This document shows positions 8,595 through 18,229 of a stretch of DNA of 64,000 nt, piece by piece (position 1 is the first letter of the stretch; each line of letters opens with the position of its first letter). Position numbers and translations under genes: made by a program. This stretch comes from Prorocentrum cordatum (Eukaryota; Sar; Dinophyceae; Prorocentrales; Prorocentraceae), in assembly GCA_963575745.1 (NCBI GenBank), contig CAUYUJ010016296.1, positions 124,001 through 188,000 on the forward strand. The letters run 5' to 3'. The notes below the pieces were generated by a model. That model was not told the DNA's origin. It worked only from the letters and a program-made list of their open reading frames with translations, and made no database searches.

Positions 8595-9554
8595 CTACGC
8601 AGCAACCGCCCCCGTGCGCCGATCCGCCGCCCCGCGCGACCGCTGCTCCCAGTCCAGGTCGGTGTTGCGGACCTTGTAGTACTCATCCCCTCGCGCGCGC
8701 GCTGCGCAGGCAGGCGAGAGCAAACGCCAGCAGTGGCACCGATCGCATTGCGCCCAATTCCGCATGCAGAACAGGTGCGACGCACCGTCGTCGGCGCCCG
8801 CGCACGCCCCGAGCCCTCCGGCGCCTGCGTCGCCACCCTGATCCTCGCCGGGCAACTGGCCCGCCTTCTCGTTCGCGTGCAGCCTGTTCCCCTTGGAGCG
8901 CGGATCGATGTGCGGACAGCACTGCGGCCCTGCAAACTGCACCAGATACTGTTGTTCCAGGGCGTACCGTCGGATCTCCTCGCTGGTCAAACGCAGCGCC
9001 TCCATGCAATCCTTCCTGCTACAATCCACCTCGGAGGCGTGCAGCTGCGCGAGGTACTTGTTGAAGACTGGCCGGCTGTGCCACATGAAATTCCTCCCGC
9101 CCTCGCGCCCATTGTACGACTCCCTCTGAGACCCGAACCGAGTTTCGCCTTCCCCGCAACGATCTTGCACAGTCCGCACCCCTGCACCCTGCTCATACAC
9201 GAAGCCAGAACGCCCATAACTTCTCTTTTTCTTTCTGAGATTCTCATGAACTTTGTTGAGGCACTGCTCATATTCACTGCTGGACAGCACAAACCGACCG
9301 TGCACGTCCACCTCACACAGGGACTTCAACTCCGGCTTCATCGTCACCGCCGCCTCCCACATCGCGTGCCGCGCGTGCCACTGCTTCGATGGCTTGTTCG
9401 CCTTCAGCGCGAACTCCTTGAATTTGTCCAGTGCGCGCGCAGGAATTGGGCCCCTGACGCGGCCGTGCGGGTGCCCATGTCCAGCACGCATCCCGCACGC
9501 GTCGCGCCCCTTCGTCGGCCGAAAACGGCGCTGCTCCCGCCCCCGGCCTCCCAC
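8595..9554 (-). pseudogene. CW-zinc-finger-like segment of the DUF6570 polyprotein
   Basis: This 319-residue minus-strand frame includes ALDKFKEFALKANKPSKQWH, SEYEQCLNKVHENLRKKKRS, and near its end NWAQCDRCHCWRLLSPAC followed by KVRNTDLDW. The W..CD.C..WR..P start matches the first half of a CW-type zinc finger. The second half is degenerate. The frame ends at an in-frame TAG (8595-8597), after which the same frame carries on with ANQAAAQGGG. In dinoflagellate Helitron-related proteins such segments precede DUF6570. Whether the TAG is a mutation or removed by splicing cannot be told here. Confidence 0.5.
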
Positions 9555-10912
9555 GTCAGCCCTTTACAACGGTCCTCATCCACGTAGTCCGGCTGGAACT
9601 GCGTGGACTCTGCCTCGGACGTGAGACCCCTGTCCGCGGCCCCGCGCCTCCGGCGGGCGCGCCCTCCCTCGCGCGGGCGAGAAGCTTCATCCCTTTCAAC
9701 TCCAACGAGCGCGCCGTCGTCATCGTCACTGAAATCCGTGACGCCTGGAATGCGAGGAACAGCGCGCCCCCTGCCCCGCCGCGCCGCCACGCCACGACCA
9801 CGACCACCGCCCGCCCCTTCTTCTACACCAAGACGAATGCCCGTCTCGTCTTCGGCACAATCGAACCCAGCATCCTCATCGCTGCTGAAATCGTTCACAC
9901 CTGGAATGATACAACGCCGACCAGCAGACGCCCCCCCTCGCCCCCCCCTCCTGCCCCGCGCAGGACCACGCCCCCCGCCACCCTGCGCCTCGCCGCCAAC
10001 GACGCCCAACTGCTCGGCGCCAACGAACCCGGCACCCTCATCGCTGCTGAAATCATTGACACCTGGAATGATAACGCGCCCGGCAGCTGACCTGCCGCCT
10101 CTCCCTGCCGCAGCGCCACAAACGCCGCCGAGGCCACCGCCGCCGCGCCCCTCGCCACCAGCAACGCCGCGCTCGCGCACGGCCACAACCGGAACAGCAC
10201 CGTCGTCGCTGCTGAAATCGTTGACCCCTGGAATGATCCGCGCCGCGGCGCTGCCAGCGCCAGCGATCCAGCGAGACTCCACTGCATGCCGCATCGACGC
10301 ATCTCCCGCCCCCGTCGCGCCACGCCGAACTTCGCCACCACCGAGACCGCTCGCCGCCCCGCCGACCGCAACGCCTGGCCCCTCCCCAGTTGCTGCCCCG
10401 ATCTCCATGCCGCCATGCTCGCCAATCTCGCGTCGCTTCCGCGCAGCAGCGCTCGCCGTGGCGGTCAGGTTCTGCGCGCCGCGCAGATGCGCGCCACGCT
10501 GGCTTTTCGCGGCCGCCTTCGTCTTCGACGCAGGCTTCTTCTGAGCCCCCGCCACGGACCGCAGCCGCGGCGCGAAGCTAGCGTCTCCGGGAAGCACGCC
10601 GGCTGCCAAGCGACCATCCACATCAACGACCGCCGCAACATGCCCCTCGGGGAACCACACGACACTGCCAATGTCCAGCCCCCCCGCGCAACCCATACAC
10701 CATGCGCCAGAACGCCCCCCCCCGCAGGGCGCAGTCTGCGCTGTCCGCCTTATAGACACGCACCCGCGACCGTCGCGCCTCCAGCCACTCCTCAACCGCG
10801 GCAAAGTTCGCTCTCTCCGCAGCGTCGCCGCGCAGGCCAGCGCCGGAATCATTCGCGCACCGCAGTTCGAAGAAACATTCTGCCTGCTCGCGCGCGCCAG
10901 CGCGGCGGACAC
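9404..10912 (-). pseudogene. Acidic-repeat segment with four PGVNDFSSDE motifs
   Basis: The minus-strand frame (502 codons) starts with a plausible globular part (LDIGSVVWFPEGHVAAVVDV). It then has four regularly spaced copies of IIPGVNDFSSDE: near 10230, 10060, 9905 and 9745, the last as IPGVTDFSDDDD. They are separated by ~50-60 residues of Gly/Arg/Ala-rich sequence. A further acidic piece, FQPDYVDEDRCKGLTWE, follows. It overlaps the next frame and must shift to join it near 9460. The hydrophobic-acidic repeats look like short interaction motifs, for example SUMO-interaction-like. This is a guess from composition. Confidence 0.5.
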
Positions 10913-12360
10913 CAGCCACGCTCAATTGCAAGCACTTATTCCGCCACGGCCCCAGTCGACCCCCCCTCGAATCCACGACGCCGAGTCGCCGCGAGGCGAC
11001 GCCGCGTCGAAGGCGCCGACGCCGCGCCCGGGAGGTGCCAGACGCCCCGGCAGCACCGGTTCCCGCGCGCGAAGCCCCGTCGCAGAGCACTCCGCCGAGC
11101 GCGGCGAAGACACAGGCCACGCGCAGGGCAGCGCCGCCGACGCACTGCCCCGCCCCCTGCGACGCCCTCCAGGCAGCATCACCCACGCACTCGCTCGCGC
11201 TCTGCCCCGCCCTGCCCAGTGCGCCGCCGATCCCAATGCCAGGAGAGAACCTGCGAACGCGCGCGCGCCGCCCCCCACACTTCCGCGCGCATTGCCCGCG
11301 CAAGCCACAGTGAAACCATTTGGCGACTCGAACCCTCCCGGCAGACGCCGCAGCATCGGACGCAGCGTCCGGGTCGCGCCAGAAACCCTCTCTCTCTCCT
11401 TCCACGTGCGCGCACGAGCCATCGCGCGCGTGACACCAGCGCAATCCGAGACAACTTGGCGCTTTATCGGGAGCAGGTCCAGCGCAGCGAAAACAGCAGA
11501 TGCGATCATCGCAGTGTCGCCCGCGGCCCACGCGGCGCCCGTCGCGACGGCAGCGCGCGAAGCGGCGCGCGCACGCGGCTCCGGGTCGACGGCGCGAGCC
11601 GCGCGGGCGTTCAAAAATTGCTCCAATCGCCCGCCCCTGCGCGCCCCCCCTGCGCCCGGCGACCATGCCGGGCCCGCCCCGGGGGCGCGTCGCGCATCCA
11701 CGGGCGCGGCGCGACGGAAGCCAGGACACCCCCTGCGATCTGATCGTTCCGCTCGGCCGCCATTTCCGTCCGCCGCGCCCACTCCGCCTCCCGCCGCGAA
11801 CAGCGCGACCTCCGAAGCGACGCGCGGGGCGCCTTGCGTAACGCTTTCCGCTCGCGCTCCGCGGCCTCCCACGCGGACTCGTCGACGACCTCCTCCCCGA
11901 TCACGTCGCGCTCCGCGCGCCGGCAATGACGCAACCGGTCGCCCCACCCGGCAAACCTCCCGGACGGGGCGGCGCGCTCCGCGGCGCGGACCGACTGGGC
12001 CGTGGCCGGGGCCGGGGCCGGAGCGCGCGGCGAAACCGAGGCCAACGCGGAGACGGAAGCCGGAGCCGCGGCCAGAGCCAGAGCCAGAGCCGAGGCTGCG
12101 ACCGGGGCCGGGCACACGTCGTCGTCACCGTGGAACGAATCGTCGTCAGCGTCGTCCTCGTCGCCGCTCGCGGCAAAACCACACGCTTCCCCCGCGTCAT
12201 CGCTGGCGTCGAAAGCGCGCGCTTCCCCGGCCGAGACGCGCTCAAAGAAATCGCGGCGGTCGCCCCCCCCCTCTTCCTCCAGGGCCCAGAAACGACGACG
12301 GCGAGTCTGCTCCGAAAAACGGATCCGGAAATTCGCGATAGTGACGGTCTCCCATTGCAC
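10623..12360 (-). other. GC-rich region with overlapping frames, probable N-terminal part of the same polyprotein
   Basis: All frames are open for long stretches because of ~75% GC. The most protein-like piece on the minus strand lies at about 10680-10960 (LQLSVAGVRRAGAREQAECF, FAAVEEWLEARRSRVRVYKA, GGAFWRMVYG). Another is at 12120-12360 (MQWETVTIANFRIRFSEQTR and an acidic DEDDADDDSFHGDDD). They lie in different frames from each other and from the acidic-repeat segment. I cannot define exons with confidence. Confidence 0.3.
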
Positions 12361-12417
12361 ATTCCCCAGAGAAGCTGCCCCCCTCGCCCGCGTCTTGGGA
12401 GGGGCGCCCAGGGACCA

Positions 12418-12448
12418 GAAACTGTCGCGAAAAATTCGCGATAGTTTC
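12418..12448. repeat. TCGCGA hairpin 1 with TTTCCCC-TCCGAGCGG tail
   Basis: GAAACTGTCGCGA (12418-12430) pairs with TCGCGATAGTTTC (12436-12448), with one wobble and a short A/T loop. It is followed by TTTCCCCTTCCGAGCGG, a tail repeated after the next hairpin. Confidence 0.75.
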
Positions 12449-12520
12449 CCCTTCCGAGCGGCACCCCCCAGGCGCCTCTGCCCCGGCCCGAGGGGTCCGA
12501 GGGGTCCGCCCGGGGAAGGA

Positions 12521-12549
12521 AAACGCTCGCGAAAAAATCGCGAGCGTTT
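12521..12549. repeat. TCGCGA hairpin 2, perfect 12-bp stem
   Basis: AAACGCTCGCGA (12521-12532) and TCGCGAGCGTTT (12538-12549) form a perfect 12-bp stem with an AAAAA loop, followed by TTTCCCCCTCCGAGCGG. The shape and conserved 3' tag suggest a transposon end or structured terminator, but no copy boundary was established. Confidence 0.8.
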
Positions 12550-12569
12550 CCCCCTCCGAGCGGGGTCAG

Positions 12570-12851
12570 GTCAGGTCACGCCCGTGCGCCCGAAGGCGAG
12601 CCCATGAAGGGCGCAGGTGGTGGCAATCGGCAGCGTGCAATACACGCGCGCGCGCCACATTTAGGGAAAACAGTACGTGCGTCTAAAAAAGGAGGACTCA
12701 TTCACCTGGCCTATCGTTGTGGTGGTGCGCTCGAGCGTGAAGCAAATATTTAGGTAGCAGTGTCAGACAGCAGGGCGTTCGCACAATGTGTGCCCCTCTG
12801 TTGCTTTGGATCAAGACGCGGAGTGGAGAGAAGACATGCTCCCTCACATGT
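12570..12851. other. Spacer without recognised feature
   Basis: About 280 bases to the 3' side of the family C LINE (minus strand). No poly-A/T tail, direct repeat or gene was recognised, so the LINE 3' boundary is unclear. Confidence 0.4.
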
Positions 12852-14959
12852 TTAATGATAATGGCAACAAAAGTGTTGAAACTCCGCGGCTCGCTCCTGA
12901 AACACATCTGGGGACCAAAAACGCCATTGAGAGCCAACCGCGCGGCCGAAAGCTTCCAATTTGCTTGTCCATGTAAGAGTCGGCCGCCCTGCTGCACGAT
13001 GACCGCGCGGTGACCAATTCAGAATTCTGACGATGTACCTTGTCTCTGGTAGCTGCTGAACATATAGTGCAAGCGACAAATGCTGGTGAACGCATTGTTC
13101 TGCCCATGTGCGAATGCCAGCACCGTTGACGAAGTTGCGTGCACGCTCGTGCCAAACATGTAGTACATCATGCCACGGTGCATCCCAATCAACGCCGGGA
13201 GGTGGTCCAACGATCTGTCGTACGAGGCGTCGGAATTCGATATCCATTGTTTTCAAATCTTCCACATATATTGGGCGATTTTCTGCTGCAAAACACGCCA
13301 CTGATGTTACGACAGAATTGAACAATTTCAACCTCTGTGTGATAGAGGCTCTCTTATCGCACAGAATACGGCGATTCGCATAAAATGCCTTGGCTGCACC
13401 TTGCATGTGATTATTCAGATCCAGAGTGCGGGAGTCCGCCCCCCCTGTGGACAGCATGCAATCCAACCATTTATGAGCCGAGTCTCGGTGGATCACGTCT
13501 ATTGTCAACCCTTCCAGCGTGCGGATCGTGGAGGGAGCTTGTGCCATAGTGGTCAACGCCTTGGTCTTCTTAGCGTTGAGAACAAGCCCTACCTTGCGCA
13601 GCTTCAACACGAGCGTGTCGAGTAAGAAACACACCTCCTTTTCCGAATTTGCGAAAAGAAGCAAGTCGTCTGCGAATCGCAAGTTCGTCAAATGCTCTCC
13701 GCCATCTCCAAGATCTATTCCCAGATGTCCAACGTTTTGCTTCCAGCGCGACATTGCCCACTCCATGGTGGATGTGAACAACTTAGCACTCAGTGCGCAC
13801 CCTTGGCGGACGCCCGCGGAAATTGGAAATTCATCACTGTAGGTGCTCTCGCCCGTAATGACACCAACTTGATCCGCATAGAGTTGTCGAATGAGCCATA
13901 CCATATGTTCGGACACCCCATGATCATGGAGTGCTTGCCATAGTGGGTCCCATGCCACCTTGTCAAACGCTTTCGATAATCCAAACTGACGGTCCAAATA
14001 GGTAATCCTACGGCGAGCGTGTTCTGGAACACAATGTTGGCAGTAACCACGTGTTCCTCGAGGCGGCGGCCAGACCGGAAACCTTGTTGCTCTTCTGGTT
14101 GCGCATGTTCCAAAGAATTTTCAATCCGGCCCAAAACCAAGTAGGAGAACAACTTGTAGAACAGCAGCAAGCATGCAATAGGCCTGAAGTCCGAAACTGC
14201 TTTAGCGCTGGCCATTTTCCCCAGCATCTTGAAAACTGTACGCTTCCATTCGTCTGGGACAATGCCGTGCGTGAACACCTGGTTGCACAATCTCAAGACA
14301 GTAGTGCTGAAAAGCGGCGGGCTATGATGCAAAAGCTCTGCAACGAGACCTTCTGTATCTGCAGCCTTGTTTTTCCTCATCCGGTCAATGGCGATGTCCA
14401 ACTCGTCCTCGTCAAAACTAGGCTCGGTGATGGAGGAACTCGCCGGTGGGGGTTGGTAAGTGCCACTGAAGATCTCACGCATGGCCAGAGCAAAGTCCTC
14501 TGGGCTCGGTTGAACTGCCTTCTTCCTGCCTGAAGAAGTGTTCACCATCTGCCGCAATGCTTTCCATTTCGACGATTGGCCTATGTGAGCAGAAATCCGC
14601 GCAGATTGCCAAAGGCGCCCTTCCTTCCGCATCGCACGTCGGATCTTGAAACTAAGGTATTTCCTCTCTTCCTGTCCGCCCGCGCGGCGTCGAGCTAGCC
14701 TCAAAGACGCGAGAACAGGAGAGGGTTGGAATCGAAAGGTCTTCGAACGAGTGCTCCCGTGTTTGGACCCCGCTTTGTACAACATGTTCTCCGCGCAACT
14801 GAACGACGAGACGCGTGAAAGTAAAGTTGGGTCGCTCAATGCTCGCCAAAACTTCGACGGCTCACCGCGGGCGTCCAGAGTGGGCCGCCACCCCTTCATG
14901 CTTTTGTTTTCCCGGTTGTAATTTGCACGTCGACCAACGAAGGAAAGTTCGCAGTGCAC
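12852..14959 (-). pseudogene. Reverse transcriptase and C-terminus of family C LINE (frameshifted)
   Basis: The first frame (14959-13790) includes the linker, DFALAMREIFSGTYQPPPAS and VLRLCNQVFTHGIVPDEWKR (RT fingers), ACLLLFYKLFSYLVLGRIEN and EEQQGFRSGRRLEEHVVTAN. A one-base deletion near 13985 splits motif A: the second frame continues LSKAFDKVAWDPLWQAL. It then has SAGVRQGCALSAKLF (motif B), NLRFADDLLLFA (motif C, FADD at 13665-13676), the thumb, and a C-terminal RAAGRPTLTWTSKLEAFG. These are standard RT motifs, so the enzyme identity is secure. The copy is inactive as it stands. Confidence 0.9.
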
Positions 14960-15659
14960 TGTTCGATGATCCAGTCCGACGCCAATTGCTTGATCGATCT
15001 TGGAAGTACATGGGTGAAGCTAGAGTCGGCCGCGATGTGATCCAATTGGACAAGAGCGCCGTCGAAACTACGCTTGCATGTCCAAGAACTCGCCAGAGGT
15101 GATGGTCCAAAGCGGCTGTAGATCGAAAGCCCGTGTTGGAGAAGCCATTGCACCAGCAATCGTCCCCGGTCGTTGCGGAGGCCATTGCCAGCAGCACCAA
15201 GTAATGACTCATCATCTCCAGCCATGAGTGCACCGACATGCGCATTGAAGTCGCCACCGATAACTGTCAACTTGCTGGCCCCCCCGTCGCCTTCCAGAAG
15301 AAGCGACAAAAGGTCGTAAACAGCATGCACGTCGGCGTCATCGCTCCAGGAGGTCGGGAAATGGACAGTAATCGTCCTGAAACCTTCCCCGCGAATAAGA
15401 AATCCAATGCGCAACACCGTGGACTGACAGCATGGAATTGTATATTTGAGATTCTCTTCCGGAACTTGGGCGATACAGCAATGCCGACACCATGGTGTGA
15501 CGAACCACCTGAGAGAAATATGCAGTCACCATTGCCGGTTTCCACAACTTCCTCCCTATCCTGTCGCCATGTTTCCGTAATGAACAAAATATCGTACATC
15601 AAACTCGAAAGTTCGCTTTGAAAATCTTCGCGTCGAGCTTTCTCGCGGATGCTCTGCAA
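14896..15659 (-). pseudogene. AP-endonuclease domain of family C LINE (frameshifted)
   Basis: The first frame (15659-15410) reads LMYDILFITETWRQDREEVV (catalytic Glu in TET) and SSHHGVGIAVSPKFRKRI. After a one-base shift near 15410 the second frame gives VLRIGFLIRGEGFRTITVHF, LTVIGGDFNAHVGALMAGDD (GDFN) and GALVQLDHIAADSSF (LDHI), then SDWIIEQCTANF (SDW where SDH is expected). Motif order and spacing fit LINE endonucleases. The frame shifts again near 14920 into the RT linker. Confidence 0.85.
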
Positions 15660-15725
15660 ATTCTTCGTGCACGTGTGAATAGGTATTCTAAGACTGCTGT
15701 CTTTGGCCGCTTCCGGCCGGAACTC

Positions 15726-16817
15726 CTACAAGTCATCGTCAATCTCCTCCACGGCGTCGCGTGCCGACTGTGAGATCTTGCTCTCGTCAGCCTCCCACAC
15801 CGGAATACCGTCTTCGCCCACTGTAGCTAGAAGAACAAATCTGCGATCGATTTTTGCACGGATTGTGAATTTGCGGTAATCAACCTTCACGTCGCCAGAC
15901 TCGTACAAATCTTGCTCAATTAAATACTTCTTGATCTTGCTGGCTAACTTCGACCGGCGTCGCACTTCAAATGGTTTGTTTGCGGAAGCCCACAAATTCT
16001 GTTCAGTGAAAGTGGTGTTGCTCTTCTGCTTGCGCAAAAACTTCAGCATGGAAATCTTATCCTGGAATTTTGCAAACATCACTGGAGGTAGAGGATTGTT
16101 TGCATACACTTCCTCGATGCCCGGGGTGTCGCCCAGTGCAGCTGTAACGAGGGCCGTGGCATCATCGTCGGACAACTCGCCATAACCTCCAATGACGGCA
16201 GTGCGCGTGTACAAGCCCTCATCGTCGTCACCGATGTGAAACGTTTGCGGCTGCCTGTGTTTCTCGTCGAACTTCTCTTCCAAATCCGTTCGTGACTTCG
16301 TGTTTCTCTCCGCGGCCAACTCGTTCGTGACTTCGCCCAACTTTGCGTTGACTTCGCCGAGCTTGGCGTCGAAGTGTTGCACCAACCGTTCCTCCTGATG
16401 ATGGTGCTCCTCGCGTAGCAGACCACGAAGGGCAGAGATAGTGGCGGCAGACATTTCGATCTTCTCCACCGTGATGTCGCCCCCTTCGTTGTTATGCACG
16501 TAAATAGGTGCCTGAGCTTTTGCTTTGGCCTTCCGAGCTCCTCTCTCTGGCGTTCCGAACTCTGCAGGCCGTTTGGCAGAAGAGTCTTCCAAATAAGGAA
16601 TGTGGATAGTGAGGTGCCCCTTTTCAAAATCACCTGTCAGATCAACCCGAGAAGCTTTTTCATCTTTATTCCCAGAAGTCGCCTCTTTGATCGTCGTCGC
16701 CTTCTTGTAGTGTTCGTATCGTGCCCAGGCTTTCGTTCCAGTATGTCTAGCATTGTGTTGTGTCAAGCTGATGATGGTATCTGTATCCTTCAGCGCGTCG
16801 ATTTGCTCTTTGGACAA
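15726..16817 (-). CDS. Family C LINE ORF1 protein (intact)
   Basis: An uninterrupted 363-codon frame lies just upstream of the endonuclease in LINE orientation. Residues ~1-110 are charged. Residues ~120-190 are strongly heptad-like (EEHHHQEERLVQHFDAKLGE, VNAKLGEVTNELAAERNTKS) and should form a coiled coil. Residues ~205-275 (TAVIGGYGELSDDDATALVT, VMFAKFQDKISMLKFLRKQK) have the beta-alpha-beta rhythm of an RRM-like domain. A C-terminal domain follows (KLASKIKKYLIEQDLYESGD, VDYRKFTIRAKIDRRFVLLA). This trimer-coil, RRM, CTD plan is that of L1-type ORF1p, an RNA chaperone that coats element RNA. Assignment rests on architecture and position. The start used is the first Met; upstream bases do not extend it convincingly. 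Confidence 0.75.
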   Translation of the reverse strand: MSKEQIDALKDTDTIISLTQHNARHTGTKAWARYEHYKKATTIKEATSGNKDEKASRVDLTGDFEKGHLTIHIPYLEDSSAKRPAEFGTPERGARKAKAKAQAPIYVHNNEGGDITVEKIEMSAATISALRGLLREEHHHQEERLVQHFDAKLGEVNAKLGEVTNELAAERNTKSRTDLEEKFDEKHRQPQTFHIGDDDEGLYTRTAVIGGYGELSDDDATALVTAALGDTPGIEEVYANNPLPPVMFAKFQDKISMLKFLRKQKSNTTFTEQNLWASANKPFEVRRRSKLASKIKKYLIEQDLYESGDVKVDYRKFTIRAKIDRRFVLLATVGEDGIPVWEADESKISQSARDAVEEIDDDL

Positions 16818-17170
16818 CGGCCCATTCCCATGAAGAGCGTGCGTTTCTTTATCATGCTTCTTATGGGATACGTGCCATAAGACTCCATAGCCAACATCCT
16901 ACAGACCATGGAATACACATAGTTATGTCCATAAGCTGCTCCACATTGTCGAACGTACTTCGCCTGTCCCACCCGCCCCAACACTGCTGGTCTCGTGCAA
17001 CACGTGGTGAGGACGCACCTGCAAGAAGAAAGAGAGCAAAACACATGTATCATCATTGCGTGGAGGCCGTCTGGCCTGACCTGATCACGGATCGGGGAGA
17101 ACACAATTACAGTGTGAAATTGTGTATGCGGTGAGCAATGCAGTCCCCCCCGAGCGGGGCCCCCCAGAAA
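16818..17170. other. Leader region of the family C LINE
   Basis: About 350 bases upstream (minus strand) of ORF1. A minus-strand frame overlaps the ORF1 start, but it has no recognisable domain and is probably a shadow. No promoter motif was recognised. Confidence 0.35.
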
Positions 17171-17193
17171 CTTCCTCGCCGCGCGTCGACGAC

Positions 17194-17231
17194 CGCGAAT
17201 TTTCTGCAAAAAACCTTGAAGAAAATTCGCG
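17194..17231. repeat. TTCGCG hairpin 3, perfect 11-bp stem
   Basis: CGCGAATTTTC (17194-17204) pairs perfectly with GAAAATTCGCG (17221-17231) around a 16-base loop. The following bases (ATAGTGACGG) match the bases after the equivalent motif near 12330. Confidence 0.8.
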
Positions 17232-17330
17232 ATAGTGACGGCTTCCCAACCCCCACGGTTGAGGAAAGCTGGCCCCCTCGCCCGCCCCTGGCCCCGGCCC
17301 CGCCCCGGTCCTGGCTCTTTCCTTTCTGTT

Positions 17331-17640
17331 CGCATCCTCCGAGCGCGAATAATGTTTTCCGGCGGTGGCAAACTCCACCGCGCCCCCTCCTGGAGGAGAG
17401 AGCGCGCTGAAGCTCGCCGCCGCCAGAAAACTATCTGCCCCAGCCTCCTCCGAGCGCTGGGGCGGGTAACCGGCCCGTGTCCGGCTGGGACCAGCGCTGA
17501 TCATCTGTCCAAGGGGACTTCGATGATCAGCGCCAGCCCCGGGGAAGCCTCCTCCGAGCGCTTCCCCCCCAGTCTCCTCCGAGCGCTGGGCCCCGCCTCC
17601 TCCGAGCGCGGGCGCCCGCATTTCCCCCCCTCCGGGCGCA
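17331..17640. repeat. Cluster of CCTCCGAGCG boxes with an internal 11-bp hairpin
   Basis: CCTCCGAGCG (or a one-base variant) occurs at about 17335, 17447, 17550, 17574, 17596 and 17628. Between the boxes, GCGCTGATCAT (17494-17504) and ATGATCAGCGC (17523-17533) form a perfect 11-bp stem with an 18-base loop. The same TCCGAGCG tag follows the hairpins at 12.4-12.6 kb. Confidence 0.75.
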
Positions 17641-17696
17641 GGAAATATGGGCGGGTGGTTAGTTTAATGTCAACCACCGTAATACCTGGGAGAGAG

Positions 17697-17812
17697 GGGA
17701 GGGCGTGCGTGTGCGCGCGTGTGTGGTGTGCGTGTGTGTTGCGTGTGTGTGCGTGTGTGTGTGTGTGTGTGTGCGCGCGTGGCGTGCGCGCGCGTGCGCG
17801 CGCGCGCGCCCG
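17697..17812. repeat. GT/GC dinucleotide tract
   Basis: Alternating GT with CG interruptions, ending in pure GC alternation. It is alternating purine-pyrimidine throughout and could adopt Z-form DNA. GCGG-rich bases follow to about 17885. Confidence 0.9.
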
Positions 17813-18013
17813 GCGCCTGCTTGAGCCGGGGCGCGCGGCGGTCGCCATCGTCGCGGCGGCGGCGGCCGCGGCCGCGGCGGCGGTGCCCCTGCTGCCCCCT
17901 GCTGCCCCCTGGCGGCGCGTGTTTTTTCGAGTTTTCCAGCCCGCGCCTAAGAAAACTTCCTTCCTCCATGTGTTCCCAGCAGCGCCGCGCGAGAAAAGAG
18001 CTCTACGAGGCTC

Positions 18014-18046
18014 CCGGCGGTAATCTGGTTGACGGTTTACCGCCGG
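18014..18046. repeat. CCGGCGGTAA hairpin (empty site 1)
   Basis: CCGGCGGTAA (18014-18023) and TTACCGCCGG (18037-18046) form a perfect 10-bp stem with loop TCTGGTTGACGGT, followed by CTCCCAGTT. It is the reference intact copy of the hairpin that hosts LINE insertions elsewhere. Confidence 0.9.
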
Positions 18047-18229
18047 CTCCCAGTTCCGGCGCGCTTGGGGGCTAGTCGGCAACAAAATCTCGGCGGAAGT
18101 TTTGCATAATTTTGCTCGGTTTAAATTCGATTTCTCGAAATTTGACAATTCGTTTGAGCTCTAGTATTTTTCTGTTCATACTCGATTTCATTCCCGCTGG
18201 CCATTTCAATCTCAGGTCGATCGGGTATC

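Larger units (their letters stand above)
12852..16850 (-). mobile_element. Family C non-LTR retrotransposon with ORF1 and ORF2
   Basis: The minus-strand order is ORF1 (16817-15726), APE endonuclease (15659-14896), RT with FADD box, and a GRPTLTW C-terminus ending at 12852. ORF1 is intact. ORF2 has frameshifts near 15410, 14920 and 13985. Both ends are undefined. Two similar sequences flank the element at about 12330-12400 and 17220-17300 (AAATTCGCGATAGTGACGG followed by a CCCTCGCCCG block), so it may have inserted between, or been carried with, copies of another repeat. Confidence 0.85.

Noticed and set aside
7083-9587. 834-codon plus-strand frame opposite the DUF6570 gene
   Set aside because: It is a shadow of GC-rich minus-strand coding. 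The minus strand carries recognisable DUF6570 motifs, the plus strand only Arg/Ala/Pro-rich low complexity.
10671-12341. 556-codon plus-strand frame
   Set aside because: Composition-driven (Arg/Pro/Ala-rich) with no motif, in a ~75% GC region where all frames are open.
16790-17371. 193-codon minus-strand frame upstream of LINE C ORF1
   Set aside because: It crosses the hairpin region and overlaps the ORF1 start in another frame. No domain or conserved pattern was seen.
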